Of a DNA stretch of 64,000 nt, positions 37,503-49,516 are shown piece by piece. Position 1 is the stretch's first letter. Every line of letters begins with the position of its first letter. The translations under genes and the position numbers were made by a program. The DNA is from Pisolithus tinctorius. Taxonomy: Eukaryota; Basidiomycota; Agaricomycetes; Boletales; Pisolithaceae. Under the pieces are notes generated by a model that saw only the letters and a program-made list of their open reading frames with translations, was not told where the DNA came from and ran no database searches. The stretch is from positions 186,001 through 250,000 of the forward strand of contig JANFAH010000019.1 in NCBI GenBank assembly GCA_024663395.1. The letters run 5' to 3'.

Positions 37503-40357
37503 TCAGAAGGTTCCGCCGTCCCAGCTTGCACGTTTGCGTTTGTTATCGTTAGCTTTGCGCAGCTGCAAGTCTTGAGGCGAAACGAAGCTCGTTCCTCGGT
37601 GATGTGTCATACGCGCACTGCTGAAGCTTGTGTTGACGACCAGCGCCTGGGCCGCTTGGAGTTCATGTGAGACCACGGAGTATGATGACGATGATGAGAT
37701 TGCGGGCGCAGAGCGAAGCGAGGTATTTGATCGCGCGAGGTCGAGTGCTTGTCCTTGCCTCGAGGAGTCGGCACCTGACCCTGAGCCGCATTCATGGTTC
37801 GCCCCCTCATGCACGTGGTTGTAGTAATAATGCAGGTCGAGGAATGGAAGGTCGTGAATATCCAACGGGTTGGAGGGACGCCACGTATCCGCAGTGGAAG
37901 AAGACAACGCAGCGTTGCCGGTTGCAGCAGCAGCAGTGGTGGTGGTATCAGGAGTAGTAGAGTTCCCGTGCAAATGGTGGGGTGTGGCGGCATGCACGGG
38001 AGGGGGAGAAGCGGTGAGCGTGTCGAAAAACGGCAAAGACCGAGTGGTAGAAATGGGTGGCTGTGGGTGTTCGTGGGCATGCTGTGGCTGTTGCTGCTGC
38101 TGCGATCGCGATGCGCCGTTCATGCGCGCCTCAGACGGCGGGACAGAGACGGAGCGGCCGTTACCATGGCCATGGTGGGAGTGCGAATGCAGCGGTCGCA
38201 AGGGACGGGCGACATCGAGTGGTGTAGCAGGTGGGGTTGTATGTGTGAGATCGATGATATCATCCATGCTGCTGCCCTGCGAGGTGATGCCAAATATATC
38301 TAGGGGAGACGTTGCGACGGTCAGAGACGACGCCTCCTTGTCATCCTTCTGCACTTCGATCTCTGGGACGGCAGATGCAGGATCGCGCTGGATCTCAACC
38401 TGATCATTGAGAGTAATCGACGCCAGTTCGATCTCGTCAATGCCAGGGAGTGCGGAGGTATGCATCTGGATGGAACGCATGCCAGCGGGTTGTTGTTGCT
38501 GCACGCCGCCGGATAATCCCAGCCCGGGCGTCCCGAGCCCGCACCCGGGACCATAATACGTCTGCTGCTGCTGCTGCTGCTGCTGTGCCGACGGTGGTTG
38601 ATGAGTACGCGCACCGAAAATGAGGTCGCCGGCGTAACTGGAATGATGAGTGAAGCCGCGAAAGCTATTGGTGGGAAACATGTCCGGATCAGAGAATGTG
38701 GAATGAGTATCTCCAACTCCGGCTTCGGAAGCAAAATCATGTGCGTAGGCAGTGGTGGTTGGAAAAAGATCGTAACGATCCATGACACCATGGCTGAGTT
38801 GGTGAAAGGAAAAGGGCGATGACGGAGTGGGGGAAAGGCCGTCCGCAAAAGAAGATCCGCTGTTGTAGAACGCGGATGTCTCGAGGCGAGGATTCGCAGA
38901 AAACCAGTCCTGTGCACCCCATGCGGATTTTCCGATGGTGGGAACACGGCGAATGTATGGCGAAGAAGATTGATTAAGAAGATAGTCAGAGGATATATGA
39001 GAAGAAGTTGGAGAACCGGCATTTGCGGACCAGCTGCTAGAATGGACGGGGGTTTCCAGTCCCGACCACGTCGTCTGGGACTGCGAGGAGTCCGTCAGCT
39101 CTGATAGGGACTGTGTAGCGCTAGGCATGTAATCTGGAATGGAGAGGGGTTCGGATAAAGGGTCGATAGTTTCCATGTCCACCTCAGCGAACGGCTCGGA
39201 GGAAGATGGGGTGTCGCCGCCAGGTGGTGAAGGTTCCGTAGAGATAGGAGGACACTTGAGTAACCTTGTTGTACCGAGCTCTTCTTCACATCCAGAGCTC
39301 TCTTCTTCCTCCGAGCAGGTGGCACTTTCTGGTACGCTCTTGGTGCCCCCACGAAGTAACCCCTGTCGTGAAGCCCGCTTCTTACGAGTGGGGCCAATAT
39401 GGCTTCTGCTCGTGGTGAGCTGATCGTCAGTTGCTGCGCGCATAGGAATGAGTACACCGCCTTCCTTGCGTCTCTTGGATGAATTGCGTGGCTTGTAGCC
39501 AGCAGCCTGATACAGTTCAGGGAAGGCGTTCCGAAAGCGGTCACGAAGGTCAGTAGAGCGACGGTTCTGCTCCTGGAAGACCGGGTCCTTGACGATGGCA
39601 GCCCACACAGTTCCGTGCTTCTCGTAGCCAGCTTTGAGAGCACGGTCCTCTTCTTCTGTGAATGGGCGACGTTTCTTGCTGCGCGTCTTTTCGAAGATGG
39701 ACCGACCGTCTGGAAGGGTAGAGCGTACTTTGCTGGACAGATGGGTTTTCGCGTTGGGATAGTGTTCTTTGTACGCGTCGGGGAAGTAGGTTCGAAAGCT
39801 GAAAGCGGTCAGAACAAATGCTGTGTGAACAAGGATACGGATGGACCCACCGGTCCTTGAGGTCGACTGGGGACCGATTGTCGAATTTGAGAGTGGTGTC
39901 TTTGAGGATCGCTTTCCAGTTCCCGACGCCCCACTGCAGCAACGAGTCAGTGACCGCACAACACACACGATATAGATATAATTGAAACGCGTACGGTGTT
40001 GCACCCGGTGACGAGCATCTGAGTTTCCTCTTCGGTCCACTTCTTGCGCGGTTTCTTTTGTTGGATGACCAGACCCGAGTCGGGTTCGCGGGGTTCGTCG
40101 AGGTTATTGATGATCTTGCGCACTTTTCCCTTGCGTTCCGGCATGGCTGTAGTGGTGGTGGTGGGCTCGGACGACTTGTGTGAAGAGGCCAAGCCTGTAT
40201 CGTCGCGGAAGTTCCAAGCGGGCACGAGGCGCGGGGAGGATGGGAGGGCAAGAGAGACCCGTCGCTGCTTAAGAGAGGACGAGGAGGAGGGGAGGGGGGC
40301 AGTAAAGGAGAAGGTGGGTGCAGACGGGGGCTTAGTACTCGCCGACGAGTCTGCCAT
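37503..40357 (-). CDS. Double-Myb telobox-type DNA-binding protein (Tay1/Teb1-like)
   Basis: The start at 40357 gives MADSSASTKPPSAPTF. Three exons: the first ends at 39995 inside Myb 1 (RKKWTEEETQMLVTGCN), the second adds VGNWKAILKDTT and RSPVDLKDR, and the third completes FRTYFPDAYKEHYPNAK. Myb 2 follows (RRPFTEEEDRALKAGYEKHG, VWAAIVKDPVF, RSTDLRDRFRNAFPELY). VDLKDR and TDLRDR match the VDLKDKWR signature of telobox Myb domains, and two such domains together resemble Yarrowia/Ustilago Tay1 and S. pombe Teb1. Expected to bind TTAGGG-type repeats at telomeres or promoters in the nucleus. About 600 residues of disordered Ser/Thr/Pro sequence follow, with a polyQ tract (about 38560-38590) and a basic C-terminus NDNKRKRASWDG. 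Confidence 0.8.
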
Positions 40358-40682
40358 GACGAGGCAAATGATAATCTGTCGCTCGGTTGGTTGGGAGTGT
40401 TATAATATTTGGAATCGGATATGAAAGAACCAAAGGGACACCCGGTATTGGAATATACTCAATCGAGTGCTGTGAATGTGAATGTGCTGCACGTCGTGTA
40501 CCGCAGTGGGCTTGCAACGAGGACGAGCGTCTCCAAATATAAATGTTAACAGGCCATCCCATCACTCACACTATAACTAAAACAACAAAACAGCTCTACA
40601 TCGTGCACACCACGACCACACCCATGCGTATCGACATCGATCACCTCCATCATCCATACTCAGTCATCTGCACGTCATGCCA

Positions 40683-42398
40683 TCATGCCGACACCGACAC
40701 CTCGGGCGCTATCCGCTTCTCGACATCCCCCAGCTTCTCTATCCACGCCCCAAGTCGTGTGGCCAGCTCGTCGATTTGCCCCCGTGACAGCACACGCGGC
40801 TGCACCCATGTTATGTGTGCTTTTTGATCTACCTGGTCCATGGAACCCCGTATCAACTTGAGGCTAGCAGCACGGATCGCATGACATATTGATTATCAGC
40901 ACACGCAGCCCACCCTCAGTCAGCACACAGTCAGCGGCCAAAGCCACGTACCTCAGCGCTTTCATGATAAGGTGCTCCACCTCGTCCAGTGGCAGTCGTG
41001 TCTCCTCTGCAATGGATTGGAACGACAGCATCCGGTCACTGGCGTTCCGCTTGAAGACGGACTCGATGAGGGCCATCAGACATATCTTCTGCCGCAAGAA
41101 TGGATAGTTCTGTTCTAGAATCGGCTGTTGGCACAGCTCATCCGTTAGAGATATGTTTTCATCTTTTTTTTTTTTTTTCGGCAACGGCTCTCCGCACGTC
41201 GCCCACGGTCATACACACAGCATTGCACGTACCTCCTGTGGGAATAGTGGTGCCAAGGCTTCGAATTTGCCAATGTTTCCTTCGTTGAACGTGAAGAGCA
41301 GCTTCTTGATCCAATCATACTGCGTGTTGTCGAGTGCGTCGAGTATTGGATGCATCAGCTAGTGCCGAGAAGGGAAAACATCGTCATCGTGCCGTCGTTG
41401 CCACCACCCGCAGGTACGGTTATGACGATATATGAATGAAAAAGGGTTTTTCAAATCATCGAAGCCAACATACCAGTTCACCAAAGTTATAGATAGTATC
41501 GCCCAGGAAAGCTGATATGCTAAGATCATGGGCACGCAGCAGACGTTCATCTCGAGTGAGGTCTGATGTGACGTCCACGCATGCCAGATAGAGCAAGGAA
41601 TGTTTGTAATACGGTGCATACTCTGCCTTGGCCTGTTGCCTCGTAGCATCAGCAAAGAAGAAGGAAAAAAAAGAACGCCGTCGCATCGGAATGGAATGTT
41701 CTCGACAGCTCCTCACCTTGTAGTAATCTGCCGCGACAAGGTAATACGCCGCATTGACGGCGTTATCCACACCGTCGAGCTGGTCTAGTATCTTCCAAGC
41801 CGCGTCCATGTCTGTCTTGGTTCCCACCAGATCGCCATAGAGCAACTTAGCATGGGCGATATTGGCGAGGAGAAGGACATGTGCTTCTTTCGATTTTTCG
41901 GTATCGATCCGGGAAAGGAGGGACGTGAGGAATGAAAGCTGTGTCTGCGGGTCTTCGCGGAGGGAGTAAGGCAAATGAAATTCCAATTAGAGGGAGCAAC
42001 ATGGCGGAGAGATAAGGGCCGAGTACTGACTGTCAATTTCTTTGGAGACCTTTGTCGCCATCTCCACCAAACGTTGCTGATTCAATTTGGACTCAAAGTC
42101 CCGCACGAAGTAGTGGAAGACATCCACACGGAACGGCTGGGAACGAGGATGATCAAAGAACTCGGACAGCTTCAGCGTAAGCTGATGCCATAGCCTGGCG
42201 ATTGAATTGCGGTGAGTAAGTGCTCCGTAGTCCACATATGAACCTATCTGATACTCGCTTTCTAGTATACTGGTTGCGGAATGTCTCGAAGAAGGGGTGG
42301 AGTTCTTGGGGCGTCGAGGTGAATGCTTTGGTGATGAACTCGTCCAGCACGAGCTTTGGCGGTGCCTGGGTGTAGTCCACGGACTGCGCAGGAGGCAT
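40683..42398 (-). CDS. RPN9: 26S proteasome lid subunit Rpn9 (PSMD13 homologue)
   Basis: Starts MPPAQSVDYTQAP at 42398 and runs through six or more exons: LVLDEFITKAF, LWHQLTLKLSEFFDH, FLTSLLSRIDTEKSKEA, GDLVGTKTDMDAAWKIL, AEYAPYYKHSLLYLACVD, MHPILDALDNTQYDWIKK, and the PCI-domain part LRQKICLMALIESVFKR and LPLDEVEHLIMKALR. The last exon (ITWVQPRVLSRGQI, LGAWIEKLGDVEKR) ends at 40683. Rpn9 is a PCI-domain subunit of the proteasome lid that interacts with Rpn10 and Rpn8/Rpn11. Introns are short with GTRNGT donors. The order and motifs fit a complete, intact gene of about the usual 390 residues. An exon upstream of 42398 (EPEPITEPD) cannot be excluded. Confidence 0.9.
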
Positions 42399-42419
42399 GT
42401 CTGGTTCGGTAATGGGCTC

Positions 42420-44935
42420 TGGTTCTGGTCTGGTGCAATGTTAGCAAGTTGACTTCTGCAGATGACACGAATGTACACTCACAGCGACGCGCGTCGGTCA
42501 GAGTAGCAGCGGTGGAGCGTACCAGCGAGTGTTTGGCTGTGTTTTGCTACGACCTGGAAAAGCAACAGCACCAAACCGAACGCAGCAGACCACCAGCGAC
42601 GACGACCAGCGGACTCCATCAGATGGGTGGACGGTGGGGAATGGAATAACAGGGATGCTGGTGGATTGTTGGGAAAGCGACTGAGGGGCGTGGCTGTCGC
42701 GTGAACGTTGAACTACGCCCGTCATGGCCGGTTCTCCTCTTTTGCTTAGCATCATCTGACCAACCGCATCCTGGCCTCATTCCCCCCCCACCAATTAGGA
42801 GGCTGAGCTCCCTTTTGCTACTCTCTTTCCAACAGCCGCTGAACGACCTCAGCCTCCCTCTCAATCTCAATCTCAATCTAATAGATCGAAAGTGTCATCC
42901 TGGCTGCCTCATGCCCGGTCCGACAATGCAGGTGAGACAATGTACCTTTATCCAACCTCCTCCTTTCTCGCCACTTGCTAGAAAACTCAACTCATGTGTG
43001 GTGAAGGCACAACCTTGTGAATGATTGATTGACTTGGATGTCAACCGCACCTGCAGGCCTTGACCACACCACCAGGGTGCGCCCCACAAACAGGGGACGG
43101 AGGCTTCGCACGTTCATTACAGTGAACGCGGGGTATTACATGTTCCACTTTTCCGCCCCTTGTATAGAGTCTGGCTGTCACCTTTTACCCCTGGTATGTA
43201 CATATATGCCATTCCCACCCCATCCTCACCAACGCACAACAGGCAGAAGAACGCATCAGTTTATCACATGAGACCGTCTCCGCATGCAAACTATGGGATC
43301 GCGAAGCATTACCTTTGATTTGATGTGGGGCCCAAACCTTGGTATGCGCAACCTTCCTGAAGCTCGGTCGTCTAGCCAGACGGAGATATCTATGGACGGA
43401 GGCGTATGCCAGTGCGAAGAAGAACTTCATCATTCACAAGGTTCGTCATCCCGGATAACTTCCAATCAAACACTCTTCTTCCTGAATCTGAGATACTGCT
43501 TTGCTATTGGACCTGCGCCGCAGACCTAGATTATTCATCATCGTCCGTGACTCCCGGCCGTCATCATCCCTGAATGTTGGCGATGCTCGTCACTCAGAAG
43601 TAGCTAGCTTCTTCGAGAGATAAGGACGCCAGGCATTGCATAGGAACCAACATTAAATTACCCACTCTCACCAAGATAGATACGCTCAGTTCTTCCCAGG
43701 GATAGACACCCATCCAAGATCTAGGCTTGTGACTGACGAAATTACAATGAAGACCACACTGGACCGGAAGGAGCTCGTCCATTCGGCTGCGCGCAATCGT
43801 CGCATCAACACGTTGCACTCCGCAAAGTAGCTGTGAAGTAGATGTGGACGGATATGCTACTTGTACACTTAATCTCCGGCCAGAGAGACTCTGGGTCGTT
43901 GACGTGGTCCCAAATACGACAAGGACCTCCGCATCTACTGATCCTGAGTGAATACTCAGCGAAGGCATTTGATATTTGATTGGTTCGCCCGATTTCTTTG
44001 GCTAATAACTCTAATATTAATATTGTCAACCGAAGGTTGCCGGATGTGTGGCGACGACATGAGGGCTCCACACATGCTTGGCACGAGGTGCAACACGACG
44101 CTGCAAAGAGTCCAGCGTAGGATGCAAGTTGCATAGATGGGGCAATGTCACTGTTACAGTAATCCTGCCGGCCCCGACGGAACACCGAACATCCGGGTAT
44201 CGATGACACGCAACGCCAGTATGTCCGCGAGTTGTGCCAGGACCTCCCCAATACAATTGCACGTTTGTGAACACTGACCCGCGTGGACTGAAGGCTATGT
44301 GGGGGTTGGATATCATGTGCATCTTTTTCCCGTCCCCTCCTTGCATTCACCAAGGTCAGCGCTACCGTGTGCAATGGCACAAGAGTTCTGAATCTATGAG
44401 ATTGCTTGGCCTTCAATGTGTATAGGACACGATATGCATGAACACTGCGGTAAAGCAACATCCTTTTCTCATTTGCTTTATCACCCGTGGACAACGGCTA
44501 CTGAATTCCAACCAACACGCATGCCGTGAACACGCTCACGGTCGCTTGTTGGCATCAGAGGCTGACATGAAAGACTCGGGGAAATTCTACGCACCGGGCT
44601 GACGACCATCCTTAATCCCAACTGCCCTAGCGGAAGCTTTGATCGTCGTTGCACTATGCGCCTGTCTCCCGGTTTATCATACATACGTAGTCCCTTTCTG
44701 TCCTTGAAACAGATCTGGCTAAATCCGTAGAAGGATCCTTCTCCACGCACCCCTAATTGTCGGATTCTGCCTCCCAGCTTTTCGCGAAGCGCGCCGATAC
44801 TTTTGCCGCGCATCAAGGTTGAAAGGTTGAACCTGACTTGTACCCGTCGAAAATGAAATTGCCACCAAAAAACTGTATACAAAGCTGGAGGTATAAAAAG
44901 CATCATGAACTCTTCACAGCTTCCAACGGGCGCTC
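42420..44935. other. Long intergenic stretch without a supported gene
   Basis: Open frames here are short, overlap on both strands, and lack family-like sequence or coherent splicing. The longest, on the minus strand at 43805-44494, shows no recognisable motif. I see nothing I can annotate. Confidence 0.4.
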
Positions 44936-44941
44936 GAAAAG

Positions 44942-45347
44942 ATGTTTCTCATAAAGACACTCGTTCTCCTTCCCGTTGCTGCGTACGTATACGCACAACA
45001 ATGCGCAATATGCCCGGATAATATAGATACTCTGCCCCCCTTCTACCACTGCTATGTGGACGACTATACGCATTGCGGGTGAGCACTTCTATTTCGCCAC
45101 ACACCCAAGCATTGGTGTCTGACATGTAGCTTTACCATTCAGTTACAACGATGTTGCTGGTATCATAACGAGTGGCCCTGTATGCAGTTATGACGTGCGC
45201 AGTTTATCTCTTGTGCACGACAATATCTATTAACTCAACGAGTTGCGGCAGAATTTTGATGGTTCACTCATCACCGAGCTTAGTATCGGTGACTGCCCAA
45301 GTAGCGTAGAGACAACCTCAAGTTGCACTCCGCGTATTATTCATTAG
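44942..45347 (+). CDS. Small secreted cysteine-containing protein, three exons
   Basis: The start MFLIKTLVLLPVAAYVYA is a clear signal peptide, with likely cleavage before QQCAICPDN. Exon 1 (44942-45078, donor GTGAGC), exon 2 (45143-45194, donor GTGCGC) and exon 3 (45252-45347) join in phase to 94 residues with seven cysteines, all after the signal: QQCAIC, FYHC, DYTHCG, GPVCSYD, GDCPSS and SSCTPR. The exon lengths sum to a multiple of three. No family is recognised. Size, secretion signal and cysteine content are those of fungal small secreted proteins, which can act outside the cell as effectors, inhibitors or wall proteins; the role here is not known. Confidence 0.65.
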
Positions 45348-48150
45348 TCTTGCACTACTAAGGCCGTGTGCTATTCAGTGTTTGCCGCCCCCGTCAACCG
45401 TATCATCTCGGATGGGTTTTTTTCAGGTACGACAAGTATCTGCTCAACAGTATTTCCAGTGGATCACAATGCAGAAACTCGATATATACAGCTTGCTTTG
45501 AAATGGACCGTTAAGCCTTGCAGGACACGTCACCTGCAGTGTACTATCCCTGTTGTACACACTTAAACAGAGTCATCTTCGTGCCTCTCTATCCCAGCAT
45601 CGACCGGTGACATAAAGGTTGCTAATTCATGAATGATGGATGATTGATTATTTGGGCGAGCTTCGCCGCAATGCGACTCCCGCCGAGGAGTAGTACCTGA
45701 GGTTGCCTGAACTGGGTACACTGTTGGTAATTTGATTTCTGCTTGTCCTTGGTCCCCAAATCCATCAGCATCGGCTCCGGTACCAGAAGCCGGTCGCTTT
45801 CTGGCGTCAAACCTGGGATGAAGGACTAAAAGAATTCGTACATACCAGGCTGGTGCCTGTCCTCCGAGGATCCAACTGTATGTAGTACCTCGCTGCTCCA
45901 TTATGCAACAGTCTCTTGGTTCGTCATAATTCCTTCTTTCTTTGGAGGGTTCTTCTCCACACTTACATATGATTTTCAATGGAGGCGCTTGTGCTTCCGC
46001 GTCGAAAACACGCCTCGCCTCGCGTCAGTTCGTTTTTGTTTACCCAACGCCAGACAGTTGGGGGTAACAGGGTCGTGCGATGGAGATCACGTATTGATGT
46101 AAGGCACCGTGGAAACTCGGGCGGATCGCATCCGATGTTCTTCATGTTTTCAGGTCGGCGTGCCCAGATATAATCTACCAACATCGTCGCTGGTAATTGA
46201 TGTTGTCCCAAAATTGATCGAGAAGCCAAGGTTTTGGATGAAGCACGATTGCGATTGCCACCCTTATCATCAGCTCCTGAGGAATCGGTCATGCCCTGGT
46301 ATCGGTGAGAGATTCTGGTCCCACCCCTCCGGCTATAATCGTCCACCCCTGCTGATCCACGTTATGCATCCATTCTCAAAGCCGTTCACCATGCAACGAC
46401 GGGATGTGAGTCTGATTAATTTCACAATTAAACTAGATATCATGCACACACGCACGCTATGGCATCCTTTATCTAACTCACAACAGTCTTGGTGTGTAAG
46501 AGAAAACTCATACGTCGTTGCTAGCTTACACCTGCAAATACATTTGCAAGGGTATGGTTCAGAAACGCGGCCTCAGGAGATAGTTATGAGCGTGCACTCA
46601 CTTCCTTGGTATGAATTGATCACTGAGATCGTCGGATCGTAGATCTTGAAATTGTCCCAAGTATTTACATAAACACTGATATGCAACCCACGAGAGGTGT
46701 TTTGCGATAAATTACCTCAACAGAATCCAATCACGCAACGAAGCGAACATTCTCGGGCCTTTCCAGCGTCGTCATCGGCCGTTACTTCAAGAGCATCGAT
46801 CCCGGGTACGGAATAGTTCCAATTGCTATGCACCGGTCCCGGATACGACTCTCCGCGACACGTACACGTCCACAACCGCTGACCGGAAAGAAACAACCCG
46901 TTCAATGAGCTCATAAACAAACTACTCACAGATTAGGATATGCAGAAATGAAAACTTACCAAGATACCACCATGGTCAGGTTCTCTGTTCTTCGTGTCGG
47001 CAAGAGGTGTTTGCACACCCGGCAATGTCTGGTTTAGGATATCTTTCTTGTTCTTGTTCGGTCTTTGGTCGTCTCCGGAGCGCATATACATGTTCTGCAT
47101 TTGCATTGTCTTGGTAATTCCGCTTTCTTTTGTTGTCGAGTTTTGTTCACGCAAGGCTAGCGTTGGCATGGGATTGATTTTTTGGGTCACGTGATACGCG
47201 TCGTGTTGCGTCACCTGTTTGCTTCTGCTTGCGATTATTCTGTCTACGACATCTCACGTTGTGCAGATGCAGTCGCCGCATCTCTCCACTCTACTAATAC
47301 CGCGCTGGCGTCGTGTTTTTCATTCCATCATATATGCAGTCGAGTCATTGGCATTTCTGTAAGCATTCCGTTTACGATCGGCATGACGCGGCCTCCAACT
47401 GTGAGCTCACAACGCCAGACGTTGGAAGCCAACGTATGTCACTGGGAGCTCCTGCAATTGGAAAACGGCCACTATGGTGCATACAACAAGTTGCTGTCGT
47501 ATGGCTTCGGTACAGACTCCACAGAAGCCATTGTCGCTCTACCCAGGCACCAACAACTAAGAACGCTCGCCGCGACGCCATCGACTTTATCGTACGACAC
47601 TCCGAAAGTTCGACACGAACTTATCATCTTTAATTTCAGCACTGAGAACAGGTTGCAGTTCTCATAGCCAAAATCAAATATGACGCCTGGGCAAACTGCA
47701 GGGAACTGCACCTCAAAGCTGACGCAGAAATGCATCAGCGGTACGGAGATAAGAATATGCTTTGTAACTGCCCTCTCCCTCGCTTGTGGGAATTGAGTTT
47801 AGCAGGCACCCACCTCAGAATCTATTGGGGCTCGACTTTTTCGGTAGTAACAACCATAGTGAGGTAAAACATACGAACCAAGACGGTAGTCGGCATGAAA
47901 ACGGATATCTTACCACGAAGCCAGTTGTCCTAGGGCGACGATGTCATCTTCATTTCCATCAGGGGGATTATCCAGTGCTCTTCGGTATCGGTCGCGATCT
48001 TCTTTTAATGCTGCTTAATCTGTGTTAAACGAACCATGATCGTACCTACGACGGGCAAGGTTCCAGAATTGCAAGCGGGAAAACGAGATAGAACGGGCAC
48101 TTTTGCATTTTGGTCATCCATGAAGCAACGCCAATGCTGGTACCTCATAG
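45348..48150. other. Long stretch without a supported gene
   Basis: Minus-strand open frames at 45563-45979 (with GTTYSWILGGQAPAWYV) and 45963-46346, and plus-strand frames near 46109-46640 and 47180-47670, have no recognisable domain or consistent splice chain. One or two hypothetical genes may exist, but I cannot support their structure. Confidence 0.3.
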
Positions 48151-48151
48151 C

Positions 48152-48947
48152 CTAAACAGTAAGGATCGTTACACCGGTTAATTTGCACCGAAAAAAAAGG
48201 CCAATTGCACCCAATCTACCTCCAAAACCCCACTCATACTCTTGAGAACACTCATTTTTGGCGAATTTGTGGCCTTGTCGCTGAAGTTGCCCGACTTGCG
48301 AAAGATGTCTATCAATTATGCAGACCTCGAGATGAGTGCATATTCGATGGAGTCGTCGATAGGGTTTCGCTTCTAGGTTCCGGCGTTTCTGGCCTGTGGG
48401 GTTTCTCTCAGGCGGTGGGTTCAGTGACGTCAATATAATGCACGAAGATCGAGTTAAGGGGTTTGACGTCATGAACGATGTTCCACGCACTAAGTTCCTC
48501 AGCAAGAATCTTCTCCAAGAGCAGAATGCGGTTCTAGTGGATCTGGGCTGACCATGTGTGACAACCTGTTGAAGAAGAGCTCTTGCCTGCCAACCACAAT
48601 CTTCTCCCAAAGTAGTAAAGCGTCTTCGGGAAAAGATTGGGATGAACGAGGTACGACTTTCCCATTTTGCGTTATCTCTTCCCCTTCGCGGTTCAACACC
48701 CAAGCCACCGTTCGCCTCTGGAACGGAAGAGGACTTAGATTGGGTGCGTTGAGCGGCAACCCATTGTTTGCTTCTGGCGTCACTTCAGGTGCATCGCAGA
48801 AGCGTGGTCTTCCGCATCGTCACTCGCGCCTAGAAAGCTTAGAAGAATAATGATATCTCGACCAGGCACATACCGGGAGGGACATTGTCGCACAGCACAA
48901 TCATTCACCTGTGTAAGCCCCGGGTGTGAATGCTTGATACAGCAAGC

Positions 48948-49003
<56 letters not shown>

Positions 49004-49175
49004 TTGACTTGTAGTCGAAGCGGCAGATTCTAAGGCAGCCTTGGGGAAGAACGTGCATTTCAAGGTTGGTGTTGACTCTGGCACGTCCCATAACTTGTAC
49101 AACATGGCGTCTGAGAACGAAGTCTTCAAGGACGTTCGAGTGTTGAATGTCATAGTTGTGAAGCTCTGCAGCCAC
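48152..49175 (-). pseudogene. SHPRH-like gene fragment with Walker A deleted
   Basis: The minus strand reads MAAELHNYDIQHSNVLED, GRARVNTNLEMHVLPQG, then LPFQRRTVAWVLNREGEE, LLLWEKIVVGRQELFFNR and SPDPLEPHSALG, parallel to 31.4-32.3 kb. Where the full gene splices to LGKTIECIALM, this copy jumps from the intron-like CGATCTTCGTGCA to the equivalent of LNPAPERNP, so the GLGKT loop is missing. It then joins to sequence matching RGICTHPQV from the helical insert, deleting most of the ATPase. It is a nonfunctional internal-deletion derivative. Confidence 0.8.
48950..49002. repeat. (AG)n microsatellite
   Basis: An interrupted AG/AAAG tract lies in the intron position of the SHPRH-like fragment. On the minus strand it translates as a meaningless Ser-Leu run. 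Confidence 0.9.
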
Positions 49176-49516
49176 TCTACCTTGGGGGAGAGGAGTACAA
49201 ATATGTTATATGCTGAGAGTGCATGGCATCCAGTGCCTCGGAGACTGTGCAGTGGGAGTTGTGTAAAGACTGACCTTGCTCATTTCGCAGAGTGCAATTA
49301 TTATTCAAGTCTAACAAATTCTGTATCTTTCATATGTAGGAAGACAGCCCAAACCAGGCACTCACTGGGGACCCGCCGGGCGGGGGTGTGACAATCTTAA
49401 GCCTAGTCTCGTTCTTGCCGTGCAATGTCATCCGCCTGGTACTTCCAGCAATTTTCGCCGGAAAGCTCTCGCTCTCTGGTAATACGATAAGATTGCTGTA
49501 TAAGCTGGCGGAGGAG

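Noticed and set aside
37630..38403. Long plus-strand open frames opposite the Myb gene
   Set aside because: They are shadows of the low-complexity coding strand (CAG/CTG, Gly/Ser-rich) and show no domain.
43594..44906. Minus-strand open frames of 124-229 codons
   Set aside because: No family-like motifs, conflicting overlaps on both strands and no coherent splicing.
48905..49153. Ser-Leu-rich open frame
   Set aside because: It is a translation of the (AG)n microsatellite in an intron position.
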